Assembly: GCA_023382655.1 (NCBI GenBank)
Contig: JAHDWK010000007.1
Coordinates: 124,001 to 188,000, forward strand
Reading direction: 5' to 3'
Source: Anaerolineae bacterium
GTDB lineage: Bacteria; Chloroflexota; Anaerolineae; Promineifilales; Promineifilaceae
DNA length: 64,000 nt
Under the pieces are notes generated by a model. It did not search any database. It was not told the origin of the DNA and saw only the letters and a list, made by a program, of their open reading frames with translations. The translations under genes and the position numbers were made by a program. Every line of letters starts with the position of its first letter. The stretch's first letter is position 1. This document shows, in pieces, positions 1-7,752 of the stretch.

Positions 1-653
1 ATGGCAAACCCCGCCGCATCACCACCGTTCTCGTCAGCACCCAACACGCGCCCGAAATAGATAATGAGACCGTTCGCCAGGGTATCATCCAACATGTCAT
101 CCTACCCGTCATCCCGGCCCACCTGGTGGATGAGGAGATGCGCATTTACGTGAATCCCACCGGCCGTTTTGTGGTCGGTGGCCCGCTGGGAGATGCCGGT
201 TTAACCGGACGTAAAATCATCGTAGACACTTATGGTGGCATGGGGCGGCATGGCGGCGGCGCGTTCAGCGGCAAGGATTGCACCAAAGTGGACCGCAGCG
301 CTGCTTACGCGGCTCGCTGGGTCGCCAAGAATCTGGTGGCAGCCGGTCTGGCCGAACGCTGCGAAGTGCAGGTAGCCTATGCCATTGGCGTGGCCCGCCC
401 CCTGAGCGTCAACGTGGAAACGTTTGGCACCAGCCAATACAGTTCGGAACAGTTGGGGCAGTTGATTGAAGAGCATTTTGATCTGCGACCCGGCGCGATC
501 ATCCATGACCTGGATTTGCGCCGGCCCATTTACCGGGCAACGGCCGTTTATGGACATTTTGGTCGCCATGATATTGACGCCCCCTGGGAAAATACGGATC
601 GGGCGGAGGCGCTGCGGGTGGCCGCGGCCCGGTTTGAACCGGTTTATGCCTGA
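1..653 (+). CDS. metK: S-adenosylmethionine synthetase, C-terminal part (5' end outside window)
   Basis: Makes S-adenosylmethionine from ATP and methionine in the cytoplasm. The reading frame is open from base 3 into the window edge, so the true start lies upstream. About 216 residues remain of a family that is usually near 390. They carry the central and C-terminal domains, with the landmarks [40 protein letters not shown] and a late VNVETFGT. The GGGAFSGKD loop (ATP/phosphate binding) is intact. The product feeds the methyl cycle completed by the AhcY and PfkB genes near 12-14.6 kb. A methyltransferase lies at 57.5 kb. Identity is certain; only the N-terminus is missing. Confidence 0.97.
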   Translation, partial: GKPRRITTVLVSTQHAPEIDNETVRQGIIQHVILPVIPAHLVDEEMRIYVNPTGRFVVGGPLGDAGLTGRKIIVDTYGGMGRHGGGAFSGKDCTKVDRSAAYAARWVAKNLVAAGLAERCEVQVAYAIGVARPLSVNVETFGTSQYSSEQLGQLIEEHFDLRPGAIIHDLDLRRPIYRATAVYGHFGRHDIDAPWENTDRAEALRVAAARFEPVYA

Positions 654-783
654 CCTGATTCAATACCCGTAATTTCCTAATGCCTTCACGCTTTCTTTAT
701 GCCATAATAGCTGCCATTGAATCATTTTCATTGTAGGAAAGCCTGGTAGTTTCAAGTGCTTTTCGCCAAACGAGGAGCAAAAA

Positions 784-1164
784 GTGACATTCACGATTCT
801 GGTGGTAGATGATGAACCGGCCCTGCGTGACCTGATTGGGCAAATGCTGGAAATTGGGGGATATGCTGTCCAGGAAGCCAGCGATGGCGAAGAAGCGCTG
901 GATATGATTGACGAAACGCCGCCAGATGCGGTGATTCTGGATGTGATGATGCCGGAGATGGATGGGATTACGGTGTGCAAGAGGCTGCGGGCGAATCCGG
1001 CTACAGCTTCATTGCCCATTGTTATGCTCAGCGGCAAGACACAGCGCGAGGCGGTGGCCGAAGGGTTGGCCGCCGGGGCCAACAAGTATTTGTGCAAACC
1101 AGCCTCGTTTGAAGAGTTGATGGCGAGTTTAGAGGAAGTGTTGTCGGCTACGGCCGTGCGCTAA
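784..1164 (+). CDS. Single-domain response regulator (CheY-like receiver)
   Basis: A stand-alone receiver domain of 126 residues that would be phosphorylated by a histidine kinase and act through protein contacts, since no output domain follows. The acidic pair is D9-D10, the phospho-acceptor is D53 in ILDVMMPEMDG, the Ser/Thr switch is S83, and K105 lies in the CKP turn. The start is GTG with a GAGGAG ribosome site about 7 nt ahead. It stands alone after metK and is closed by a strong hairpin at 1179. No partner kinase is adjacent, so its pathway is unknown. Confidence 0.92.
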   Translation: MTFTILVVDDEPALRDLIGQMLEIGGYAVQEASDGEEALDMIDETPPDAVILDVMMPEMDGITVCKRLRANPATASLPIVMLSGKTQREAVAEGLAAGANKYLCKPASFEELMASLEEVLSATAVR

Positions 1165-1178
1165 CCCCCTACGCACTT

Positions 1179-1217
1179 AAAGACCAGACAGGTCTGTGAG
1201 ACCTGTCTGGTCTTTTT
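1179..1217. terminator. Bidirectional rho-independent terminator
   Basis: A perfect 15-bp inverted repeat (AGACCAGACAGGTCT at 1181-1195, with its complement at 1199-1213) encloses the 3-nt loop GTG. It is flanked by AAA on the left and a TTTTT run on the right. It lies exactly between the converging ends of the receiver gene and the TSUP permease gene and can serve both. Its GACAGGT core recurs in a hairpin inside the GT4 gene at 26183. Confidence 0.9.
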
Positions 1218-1223
1218 ATTTTC

Positions 1224-2003
1224 CTATCCCTGAAACAGTCGGGACAAAAACTCAAAGACACCTAACAACTGCGCGGCCGACACCGCCACCACGATGATGA
1301 CCACCCAGCGTACAAACTGGGCGCCACGTTTCACGGCTACACGCGCCGCCAGCCAGGCCCCCAACGAATTACCAATCGCCAGAATCAGCCCAATCCCCCA
1401 GGCCACCTGATCGTTGGCGATAAACACCAGCAGCGACGAGATGGTAAAGGCCAGCACAATCAGATTCTTGACGGCGTTGGCACGCACCAGGTTGTAACCC
1501 ACGTTCAGCACCAGCGCCGCCAATAAGAAAATGCCCACCCCGGCTTGAATAAAACCGCCATAGATGCCAATGACAAAAAAGATGAGCAGTTGTACCAGCG
1601 ACGGCCGTTCCTGTAGATGCTGCATATCGCCCTGTACCCACCGTTTGGGGTCTACAAACAACGTCACCAACATCACAATCATCAGCGCGCCAATGACCTT
1701 TTCCATCAGCGCCTCATCCAGGTCTACGGCGATTTGCGCGCCGATGATGGAGCCGATGATGGCGGGGACAGACAACATCAGCCCGCCGCGCATATCCATC
1801 ATCCCCTTGCGGCGGAAGCTCTCGGTGGAGACTACATTTTGAAAGAGGATGCCCACGCGGTTGGTGCCATTGGCAACGTTAGCCGGTAGGCCCAGAAAGA
1901 TGAGCACGGGCAAGGTAATGAGCGAGCCGCTGCCCGCCAGGGTGTTAATGAATCCGGCGGCAATGCCGGCGATGATAACGGCTAGATAGATGGGCCATTC
2001 CAT
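1224..2003 (-). CDS. TSUP-family (TauE/SafE) membrane permease
   Basis: A 259-residue polytopic membrane protein of the sulfite exporter TauE/SafE (TSUP) family, whose members move sulfite, sulfoacetate or other small organic anions. The family's first-helix motif GFINTLAGSGSLITLPVL and the internal repeat with GGFIQAGVGIFLLAAL are visible. Eight hydrophobic segments are apparent. I start it at the ATG at 2003, whose AGGAGA box is well placed, rather than 7 codons upstream. It is divergent from the hydantoinase gene across a 73-bp interval with a large dyad, so the two may be co-regulated. The substrate cannot be read from sequence. Confidence 0.85.
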   Translation of the reverse strand: MEWPIYLAVIIAGIAAGFINTLAGSGSLITLPVLIFLGLPANVANGTNRVGILFQNVVSTESFRRKGMMDMRGGLMLSVPAIIGSIIGAQIAVDLDEALMEKVIGALMIVMLVTLFVDPKRWVQGDMQHLQERPSLVQLLIFFVIGIYGGFIQAGVGIFLLAALVLNVGYNLVRANAVKNLIVLAFTISSLLVFIANDQVAWGIGLILAIGNSLGAWLAARVAVKRGAQFVRWVVIIVVAVSAAQLLGVFEFLSRLFQG

Positions 2004-2024
2004 GATGAAGCTTCTCCTGGGCAA

Positions 2025-2059
2025 AAATGTAGTGCAAATTGCTGATTTGCGCTACATTT
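2025..2059. promoter_or_regulatory. Dyad between divergent permease and hydantoinase genes
   Basis: AAATGTAGTGCAAAT (2025-2039) and ATTTGCGCTACATTT (2045-2059) form 15-bp arms with one mismatch around a 5-nt centre. The dyad fills most of the intergenic interval and ends just before the GGAGGTGA ribosome site of the hydantoinase gene. It could be an operator for both genes. It also resembles the GTAG-GCGATTT hairpin family seen at 11.4, 15.3, 49.4 and 61.9 kb, so it may only be a repeat. Confidence 0.5.
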
Positions 2060-2076
2060 TCGCCGGAGGTGATGGG

Positions 2077-3429
2077 ATGAGATATGACCTGGTGATTAAG
2101 AATGGGGTGGTGGTCACGGCCGTGACCACTTTCCCCGCCGACGTGGCCATTGACGGCGACACGATTGTGGCTGTGGGGCGGGGGCTGCGCGGGCGGCGAG
2201 AGATGGACGCGGCGGGCAAACTGGTACTGCCCGGCGCGGTGGATATGCACGTGCATTTGCAAATGCCCATTGGCCGTTTTGTTTCCACCGATGATTTCTA
2301 CGATGGCACGGTGGCGGCGGCGTTTGGGGGGACGACCAGCATCATTGATTTTGTGGAAACGGGGCCGGAGGAGACGATGGTAGACGCCATTGCCGCCCGC
2401 CGCGCACTGGCCGATGGGCGGGTGGTGGTAGATTTTGGGCTGCACATGACCATTACCCCCACTGACATGCCCAAGCTGGAGCAGGTTGCGGCCGCATTTG
2501 CCGCCGGTTGTACCAGTTTTAAGCTGTATATGGCCTATGGGCACCGCCTGGACGATGGGCAGTTATTGCGGGCATTGACGGCCGTACACGCTGTTGGTGG
2601 TCTGCCGGTGGTTCATGCCGAAAATTGGGATGTGATTCAGGCGTTGGTGGCGGAGAATGTGGCCCACGGCCGTACCAGTCCCCACTGGCATCCGCGCAGC
2701 CGCCCGGCGTTGTTTGAGGCGGAGGCGGTGGGGCGGGTCATTGATATGGCCGCCTTTGTGGGCGCGCCGGTACACATTTTCCATGTTTCCTGTGGGGTGG
2801 CGGCGGTGCGGATTGCGGCGGCACGGGCGCGGGGGCTGCCGGTGACGGGCGAAACCTGCCCGCAATATCTCTTCCTGACGCAGGAGGTGTATGACCGGCC
2901 TGGGGTAGAGGGGGCGTTGCCCGTTTGTGCCCCGCCTATTCGGGAAGAGTTTGAGCAAGAAGCGTTGTGGACGGCCGTGCAGCGCGGCGATTTGCCGGTG
3001 ATTACCACTGATCATTGCCCGTTTACGGCAGCAGAGAAGGCGACGGGGCTGGATGATTACAGCCAGATTCCGGGCGGTGTGCCTTCCATTGAGATGCGGC
3101 TGGCGGCGATGTATGGCGGCGGCGTGGCGCGGGGGTGGCTGACGCTGCCGCAGTGGGTGGCTGTGTGCTGCACCACGCCGGCGCAGCTGATGGGGCTGGC
3201 GCGGAAAGGGCACCTCGCGCCGGGCTATGAGGCGGATGTGGTGATTTTTGACCCGGACGCGCCCTGGACGGTGACGCCTCAAACGCTCCATGAGACGGCC
3301 GGGTGGACGCCCTATGAAGGGTTGACGCTGCCGGGGCGGGTGCAGACGACGATTATTCGCGGGCAGGTGGTGGTGGCGGATGGGGAATTGCAGGTGGGGG
3401 CGGGCTACGGCCGTTACCTGCGCGGGTAG
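2077..3429 (+). CDS. Dihydropyrimidinase / D-hydantoinase family amidohydrolase
   Basis: A cytoplasmic cyclic amidohydrolase of 450 residues, the usual length, which opens hydantoin or dihydropyrimidine rings to carbamoyl amino acids. The binuclear metal site is complete: H58 and H60 in DMHVH, the carbamylated lysine K149 in SFKLYMAYG, H180 in VVHAENWD, a further His in HIFHVSC, and Asp in TTDHCPF. I start at the ATG at 2077, which follows a near-perfect GGAGGTGA box; an upstream in-frame ATG at 1990 would run through the divergent gene. D-hydantoinase and dihydropyrimidinase cannot be separated by sequence alone. Confidence 0.93.
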   Translation: MRYDLVIKNGVVVTAVTTFPADVAIDGDTIVAVGRGLRGRREMDAAGKLVLPGAVDMHVHLQMPIGRFVSTDDFYDGTVAAAFGGTTSIIDFVETGPEETMVDAIAARRALADGRVVVDFGLHMTITPTDMPKLEQVAAAFAAGCTSFKLYMAYGHRLDDGQLLRALTAVHAVGGLPVVHAENWDVIQALVAENVAHGRTSPHWHPRSRPALFEAEAVGRVIDMAAFVGAPVHIFHVSCGVAAVRIAAARARGLPVTGETCPQYLFLTQEVYDRPGVEGALPVCAPPIREEFEQEALWTAVQRGDLPVITTDHCPFTAAEKATGLDDYSQIPGGVPSIEMRLAAMYGGGVARGWLTLPQWVAVCCTTPAQLMGLARKGHLAPGYEADVVIFDPDAPWTVTPQTLHETAGWTPYEGLTLPGRVQTTIIRGQVVVADGELQVGAGYGRYLRG

Positions 3430-3466
3430 GCAGTCACTTTTCCGACAACGACAATGCCCGGTACAG

Positions 3467-4222
3467 CTACGGCGGTACGTTGTCATCCGCATCTGGCCAA
3501 TGCCAGCAGCGCAGCCGCCAATCGTCCCGTTCGGCAATCACCGCACCCACATAACCCGGCAGCGGGTCTAATGAATGCAACTGCCAGCCGGCCGCTCCCG
3601 CCTCACTGCTGCGTATCTGCACCAACCGCGCCGGCTCATCCGGGCACAGCGTCACCTCAAATGACTTCAAGGGGCAAGATAAGCCCTCGCCAATGGCCTT
3701 GATAAATGCTTCCTTGCGCGTCCAGCAGTTAAAAAATGCCTGCGGTTTTTGGGGGTCGGGCACGGCCTTATACGCCGCATACTCCACCGCCGCAAAAAAG
3801 CGCCGCGCCACCCGGTCCGCATCCGGCAACGGCCGTACCCGTTCTATATCCACGCCAATGGCCCGCCCCCGGGCAAAGGCCAACAGCGCCACTCCATCAG
3901 CATGGGACACATTAAAGTGCAAATCCCCCTCCGCCAACGCCGGTTTGCCATGTGGGCCATACACAAAGGGTACGGCCGTTGGCTCCATCTGTTCATACCC
4001 GCCAATCAACCGCCGCAGCGTCGCCCGCCCCACCACATAATGCGCCTGAGCCTCGGCAAAGTGGAATTTGGCCGCCCGCGCCTGCTCGGCGGATGAGAGA
4101 ATGGTGAAGAGAGCGGGGATGGTGGCGGACGGCCGTGCCAACCGCACACACCACACATGCACCTCGTCAGGTGGTAAAGGGGGTACGGCCGTGTTCACCG
4201 GCCACGCATTTATCTCCATCAT
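3467..4222 (-). CDS. Sfp-type 4'-phosphopantetheinyl transferase
   Basis: Transfers the phosphopantetheine arm of CoA to the serine of carrier proteins. The 251 residues carry the family signatures LHFNVSHADG, GVDIERVRP (Mg-binding Asp and Glu) and WTRKEAFIKAIGEGL (catalytic Glu and Lys). Length is typical of the Sfp/Gsp group rather than the short AcpS group. A likely client, the 82-residue acyl carrier protein, is encoded 11 kb away. Two adjacent ATGs (4222 and 4219) can start it. A TAAAAT box ends 6 nt before the first, implying a leaderless message. Confidence 0.93.
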   Translation of the reverse strand: MMEINAWPVNTAVPPLPPDEVHVWCVRLARPSATIPALFTILSSAEQARAAKFHFAEAQAHYVVGRATLRRLIGGYEQMEPTAVPFVYGPHGKPALAEGDLHFNVSHADGVALLAFARGRAIGVDIERVRPLPDADRVARRFFAAVEYAAYKAVPDPQKPQAFFNCWTRKEAFIKAIGEGLSCPLKSFEVTLCPDEPARLVQIRSSEAGAAGWQLHSLDPLPGYVGAVIAERDDWRLRCWHWPDADDNVPP

Positions 4223-4228
4223 AAAGGG

Positions 4229-4234
4229 ATTTTA
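4229..4234 (-). promoter_or_regulatory. -10 box giving a leaderless transferase mRNA
   Basis: TAAAAT read on the minus strand is followed by 6 nt and then the ATG of the phosphopantetheinyl transferase. Transcription would begin at or next to the start codon. No clear -35 box at 16-18 bp is seen. Confidence 0.4.
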
Positions 4235-4315
4235 CAGCAGTGCCCGGCAAGGGGCATAACCATATTAGTTAACCGGTGCCTCACAGCCCCTTGTCTGGCC
4301 CTACGCCACCCCCAT

Positions 4316-4345
4316 TTGCTACACACTTCCCCCCTACTATATAAT
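4316..4345 (+). promoter_or_regulatory. Sigma-70-like promoter of the surface-protein run
   Basis: TTGCTA (4316-4321) and TATAAT (4340-4345) are separated by 18 bp. The predicted start leaves a leader of about 36 nt carrying a GGAGAA box before the Calx-beta/PPC gene. Confidence 0.6.
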
Positions 4346-4387
4346 CCACCCGTGGAACAGCTTCCCGGAGAATGAGTTTCAAAAGTG

Positions 4388-6208
4388 ATGAAACAAATAA
4401 CAACGCCCCGATCACCCTACCGCCTCACCCTGTTGGCATTATGCCTGCTGGCATTTGCCATAGCCGGGATAGCAAGCCTATCGCCACAACCAGCCATTGC
4501 CAACGCCTACCAACTACCCATCATTTCCATTCCCCAAAACCAATACTTCGTCAACGAAGGCAGCATTGTCAACATCACCGTGCAAATCAACATACCACCA
4601 GACGCTGCTTCACCCGCTTCTGTGTCTTATGCTACCACGCCCATTACGGCCGTGCCCGGCACCGATTACACCTCCGCCAGCGGCATCATCACCTTTACCA
4701 ACACCTCCCCCCTCCAGGTCGTCATCCCCATCCAAACCAACGTCAACAATGCCTCCCTGCTTGACCGCACTTTTACATTTTCCATTTCCAATCCTACCAA
4801 TGCCACCACCAACCCCGCCCAATCCTCAACCCTGGTTACCATTCGCAACACCAACGTCACCGCCACCCCCACGCCTACCGGCGGCCCGCCCATATTTGCA
4901 GACGCCTTAGAGCCAAACAACAGCTTCAATGAAGCCAGCAACGTAGACGCGGGCGGCGCGGCGCGGTGCAACCTCACCTTCTATCCTCCTGGCGACCAGG
5001 ACTTCTTCCGCTGGTGGGGCCAGGCCGGCATCTCCTACCGCGTCTTCACCCGCGACCTGGACGCCGGGCTAGACACCCAACTGCAAGTCTTCGACACCAA
5101 CCAAAACCTCATCGCCGAAAATGATGACGAAAGCCCCGGCGGCCGCACTTCCAGTGTCACTTTCAGCGCCAACGTCACCGGCTTCTATTTTGCCCGCGTC
5201 ATCAACATTATTCCCGGCGATCCGGTAGACAAAACCTACTGCTTTGAAGTCAGCCGTTTTTTGGAACCCACGCTCACCCCACCTCCCGCCTTCCCCCCCG
5301 GCGCTGATGCCTGCGAATTCAATAGCACCATTGACACTGCCTGTCTCATCGTAGTTAATGAAACTGTATCCCTCAATTTCATCCCCACACTCGGCAGCCA
5401 CCAAGATACCGATATGCTGCGGCTATGGGTAAAACCTGGCATTTACTATACGTGCGAAACCACCATCCCCGCCGGCTCTGCCGCCGATACCAATATCATC
5501 CTGCTCGATGGCAACGGCAACCCCTTTAACCCCTGGATTGGCAACGATGACAAAGAGCAGGGTGACCTGGGCAGTCTGGTTTCTTACCTGTCCACTTATA
5601 CGGGCTGGCTGTTCGTTGAGGTGGGGCCGGTCAATGTGCCCCCCCTGGCCGAAGCATCACAGCACACCTATACCCTCACCTGTACACAACTGGTAGCCAC
5701 GCCCACCCCTACGGCTACCAACACGGCCACACCCGCTCCGCCAGCACCACCCGGCGGCGGCACATTCTCTACGCCCACACCCCAACCCACTTTTGAGTTT
5801 CCCACCCCCTTCCCCACGCCCACCGCCATCAACCCGGCCGACTTTATTCCCACACCGGTACCACCGCCGCTGGTGGATGTACAACCGCTGCCGACGGCCA
5901 CGGCCGTGGCCAGCGGCCAACTCATCAGCATTGATGTCACCATCTTCTTTGACAGCAACAACAACTATTTGCCAGAACAACCGGAAGGCATCTTCGGGCT
6001 GGATGTGGCCCTCTTTGACAACGCCACCAGCGACTTGCTTTCCTACGGCCAGACCAACGAAGCGGGCATGATCCACTTTGAAGTCCAGGCCGCCGGTACG
6101 GTGCGCATCGTCGTTCCCTTCCTCAGTTACAGCCAGATCATTACCCAATCCACCGATCAAGTGCTTATTCGTGTCGCGCCCGGCACATTGCCAATTGGAA
6201 TTCCCTAG
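4388..6208 (+). CDS. Secreted multi-domain surface protein (Calx-beta, two PPC-like, C-terminal Cna-B-like)
   Basis: A 606-residue exported protein. The N-terminus is a Sec signal peptide (about residues 9-35, ending AIANA). Residues about 45-155 look like a Calx-beta domain (NEGSIVNITV, GTDYTSASGIITF). Two beta-sandwich segments resembling pre-peptidase C-terminal domains follow. The first has EPNNSFNEA, GDQDFFRWW and TQLQVFDTNQN. The second has ACEFNSTIDTACLI and HQDTDMLRLW. A long Thr/Pro linker (about 445-510) leads to a C-terminal domain like carboxypeptidase-regulatory or Cna-B folds (DSNNNYLPEQPEGIFGLDVALFDN, which I break as DSNNNYLP then EGIFGLDVALFDN). No enzymatic site is seen, so adhesion or envelope architecture is likely. 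GTG at 4385 immediately precedes the chosen ATG. The next gene begins 17 nt on. Confidence 0.85.
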   Translation: MKQITTPRSPYRLTLLALCLLAFAIAGIASLSPQPAIANAYQLPIISIPQNQYFVNEGSIVNITVQINIPPDAASPASVSYATTPITAVPGTDYTSASGIITFTNTSPLQVVIPIQTNVNNASLLDRTFTFSISNPTNATTNPAQSSTLVTIRNTNVTATPTPTGGPPIFADALEPNNSFNEASNVDAGGAARCNLTFYPPGDQDFFRWWGQAGISYRVFTRDLDAGLDTQLQVFDTNQNLIAENDDESPGGRTSSVTFSANVTGFYFARVINIIPGDPVDKTYCFEVSRFLEPTLTPPPAFPPGADACEFNSTIDTACLIVVNETVSLNFIPTLGSHQDTDMLRLWVKPGIYYTCETTIPAGSAADTNIILLDGNGNPFNPWIGNDDKEQGDLGSLVSYLSTYTGWLFVEVGPVNVPPLAEASQHTYTLTCTQLVATPTPTATNTATPAPPAPPGGGTFSTPTPQPTFEFPTPFPTPTAINPADFIPTPVPPPLVDVQPLPTATAVASGQLISIDVTIFFDSNNNYLPEQPEGIFGLDVALFDNATSDLLSYGQTNEAGMIHFEVQAAGTVRIVVPFLSYSQIITQSTDQVLIRVAPGTLPIGIP

Positions 6209-6224
6209 ATAAAGATTCGCTTTC

Positions 6225-7646
6225 ATGTCCATCGAGCCAGCAGACGAACCGACCCCCGAAACCACATCCCCTGCGGAAGAGTCAACCGCCTCAAACTCCC
6301 GATTTGCCGGCCTCGGCCAAAACAAACCGTTGTTGTTTGGCGTGGGCGGTGTGGCGTTGGCCGCGCTGGGCGCTTTATTCTGCGTCATTTGCATTCTAGC
6401 CATCCTGTTGGTGCGGGAGTGGCGTGAAGAGGAAACGGCCACGGCGACACCCATTCCCACCCCCACCGCCCTGGCCAGCCTGCCCACCGGCCAACCTCAG
6501 GTGCAGGGCGTCAGTAATTCCGGGGCCATCTCTGTCACCCTGGGCATACCAATACTATTGCAATTTGGGGGGCAAGAGTTTGACGTTCTCACCGACATCG
6601 TCAGTGGTGATGGCGTCTGGACGCCCGGCGCCAGCGGAGAAGGCCAGGCCTCCTGGGTCAGCGACACAGTCATCAACTACGTCATCGGCCTGCCGGATAC
6701 TGAAACCAATGAAAACCTGCTGACGCAGTTAGTACCCGGCGACGAGATCAAATTGATTACCAACGGCCGTACCAGTTTCACCTTTGCCTTCTATGAGCGC
6801 ACCCTGGTGCCCGCCACCGACCGTGCCGTTTATGCCCAACAAACACCCGGCGTCACCCTCATCTTGCTCAAATCCGACGGCAGTGACCGGCTGGTGGTGC
6901 GCGGCCGTGCCGTCGCCGCCGAAGCCCCAAACACCCCCGAAGACGTGGTCAGCATCGGCGAAACAGCCCAGCTAGACAACGTGCAAATCACCGCCGACTC
7001 CGCCATTTACATCGCCGACCGCCCCGAAATCCCCTCCGGGTTTGCCTACTTCCAGGTAGATTACACCATCCAAAACGTGGGCTTGACGGCGCTGGACACC
7101 AGCCTGCTGCAAATGACGCTGGTAGACCAACTGGGCAACCGCTACGCCCTCAACCCCGCCGCCACACAATCTGGCAATTACCCCATTTTGAACGGCTTTC
7201 TCAACGCCAACCAGACCGTGCAGGCCACAGCCGGGTATCAGGTGCCACTTGGTTTGAACAGCGAGACGGTCAATTGGGTTGTCGCCAACCAGGATACCGG
7301 CGCGCAGGTGTTCATCACGCTGCCATTTACCGGGGGCGAAACGGCCGTGCAAGGGGCCAGCATTGCCCTCTTCCGCGCCGAAGTCTCCAGCGACCTCACC
7401 AGCCTGCAATTAGGCGGGCAAATCACCAACCTGGGCACACAACCGCTCATTATCACCGAATCAGACATACAACTCACTTCCCCTGATGGCTCTGTTTATC
7501 TGCTGCTGTCCACCAATCCCCCCCTTCCCTGGACGGTAACATCGGGCCAAACCCTGCAATTTTTCGTCACCTACCAGCGCCCACCCGGCGGCAGCGCCAT
7601 CTTCCGCCTGCTCAACCAGGAATTCCAGATCACGGAACAGCCGTAA
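6225..7646 (+). CDS. Membrane-anchored extracellular protein, DUF4352-like domains
   Basis: A 473-residue protein of unknown function. A charged, Thr/Ser/Pro-rich cytoplasmic stretch of about 35 residues precedes one strong transmembrane helix (about 38-64, LLFGVGGVALAALGALFCVI), and a TATPIPTPTA linker leads to the outside. The large extracellular part is all beta in character. It contains segments of the type SGFAYFQVDYTIQNVG and NRYALNP, typical of DUF4352/telomeric-repeat-factor-like immunoglobulin folds. It follows the Calx-beta gene by 16 nt and is probably co-transcribed. Its stop codon lies inside a repeated 12-mer that forms a hairpin. Confidence 0.75.
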   Translation: MSIEPADEPTPETTSPAEESTASNSRFAGLGQNKPLLFGVGGVALAALGALFCVICILAILLVREWREEETATATPIPTPTALASLPTGQPQVQGVSNSGAISVTLGIPILLQFGGQEFDVLTDIVSGDGVWTPGASGEGQASWVSDTVINYVIGLPDTETNENLLTQLVPGDEIKLITNGRTSFTFAFYERTLVPATDRAVYAQQTPGVTLILLKSDGSDRLVVRGRAVAAEAPNTPEDVVSIGETAQLDNVQITADSAIYIADRPEIPSGFAYFQVDYTIQNVGLTALDTSLLQMTLVDQLGNRYALNPAATQSGNYPILNGFLNANQTVQATAGYQVPLGLNSETVNWVVANQDTGAQVFITLPFTGGETAVQGASIALFRAEVSSDLTSLQLGGQITNLGTQPLIITESDIQLTSPDGSVYLLLSTNPPLPWTVTSGQTLQFFVTYQRPPGGSAIFRLLNQEFQITEQP

Positions 7647-7698
7647 TCCGTGATGCGTGACCCGTGACCGGTAAACGGATTACGGTTCACGGATTACG
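7642..7698. repeat. CGTAATCCGTGA hairpin repeat
   Basis: CGTAATCCGTGA (7642-7653) and its exact complement (7687-7698) flank GTGATGCGTGACCC-type repeats. The same 12-mer arms occur at 20235-20284, and related units at 28.1, 31.2, 31.4 and 58.1 kb. The TAA in the left arm is the stop codon of the upstream gene. Confidence 0.85.
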
Positions 7699-7740
7699 AG
7701 AATTGCACCTCTCCTTTACTCACCCCACCAACCACTGTGT

Positions 7741-7746
7741 TATAAT
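7741..7746 (+). promoter_or_regulatory. TATAAT box of a leaderless kinase mRNA
   Basis: A perfect TATAAT is followed by 6 nt and then the GTG start codon at 7753. The expected transcription start falls on the start codon itself, and no Shine-Dalgarno sequence fits between them. Confidence 0.55.
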
Positions 7747-7752
7747 GCCTCC

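Noticed and set aside
654-783. Small RNA or regulatory leader between metK and the receiver gene
   Set aside because: 130 bp with a weak CATAAT-type box only; no stable hairpin or conserved element recognised.
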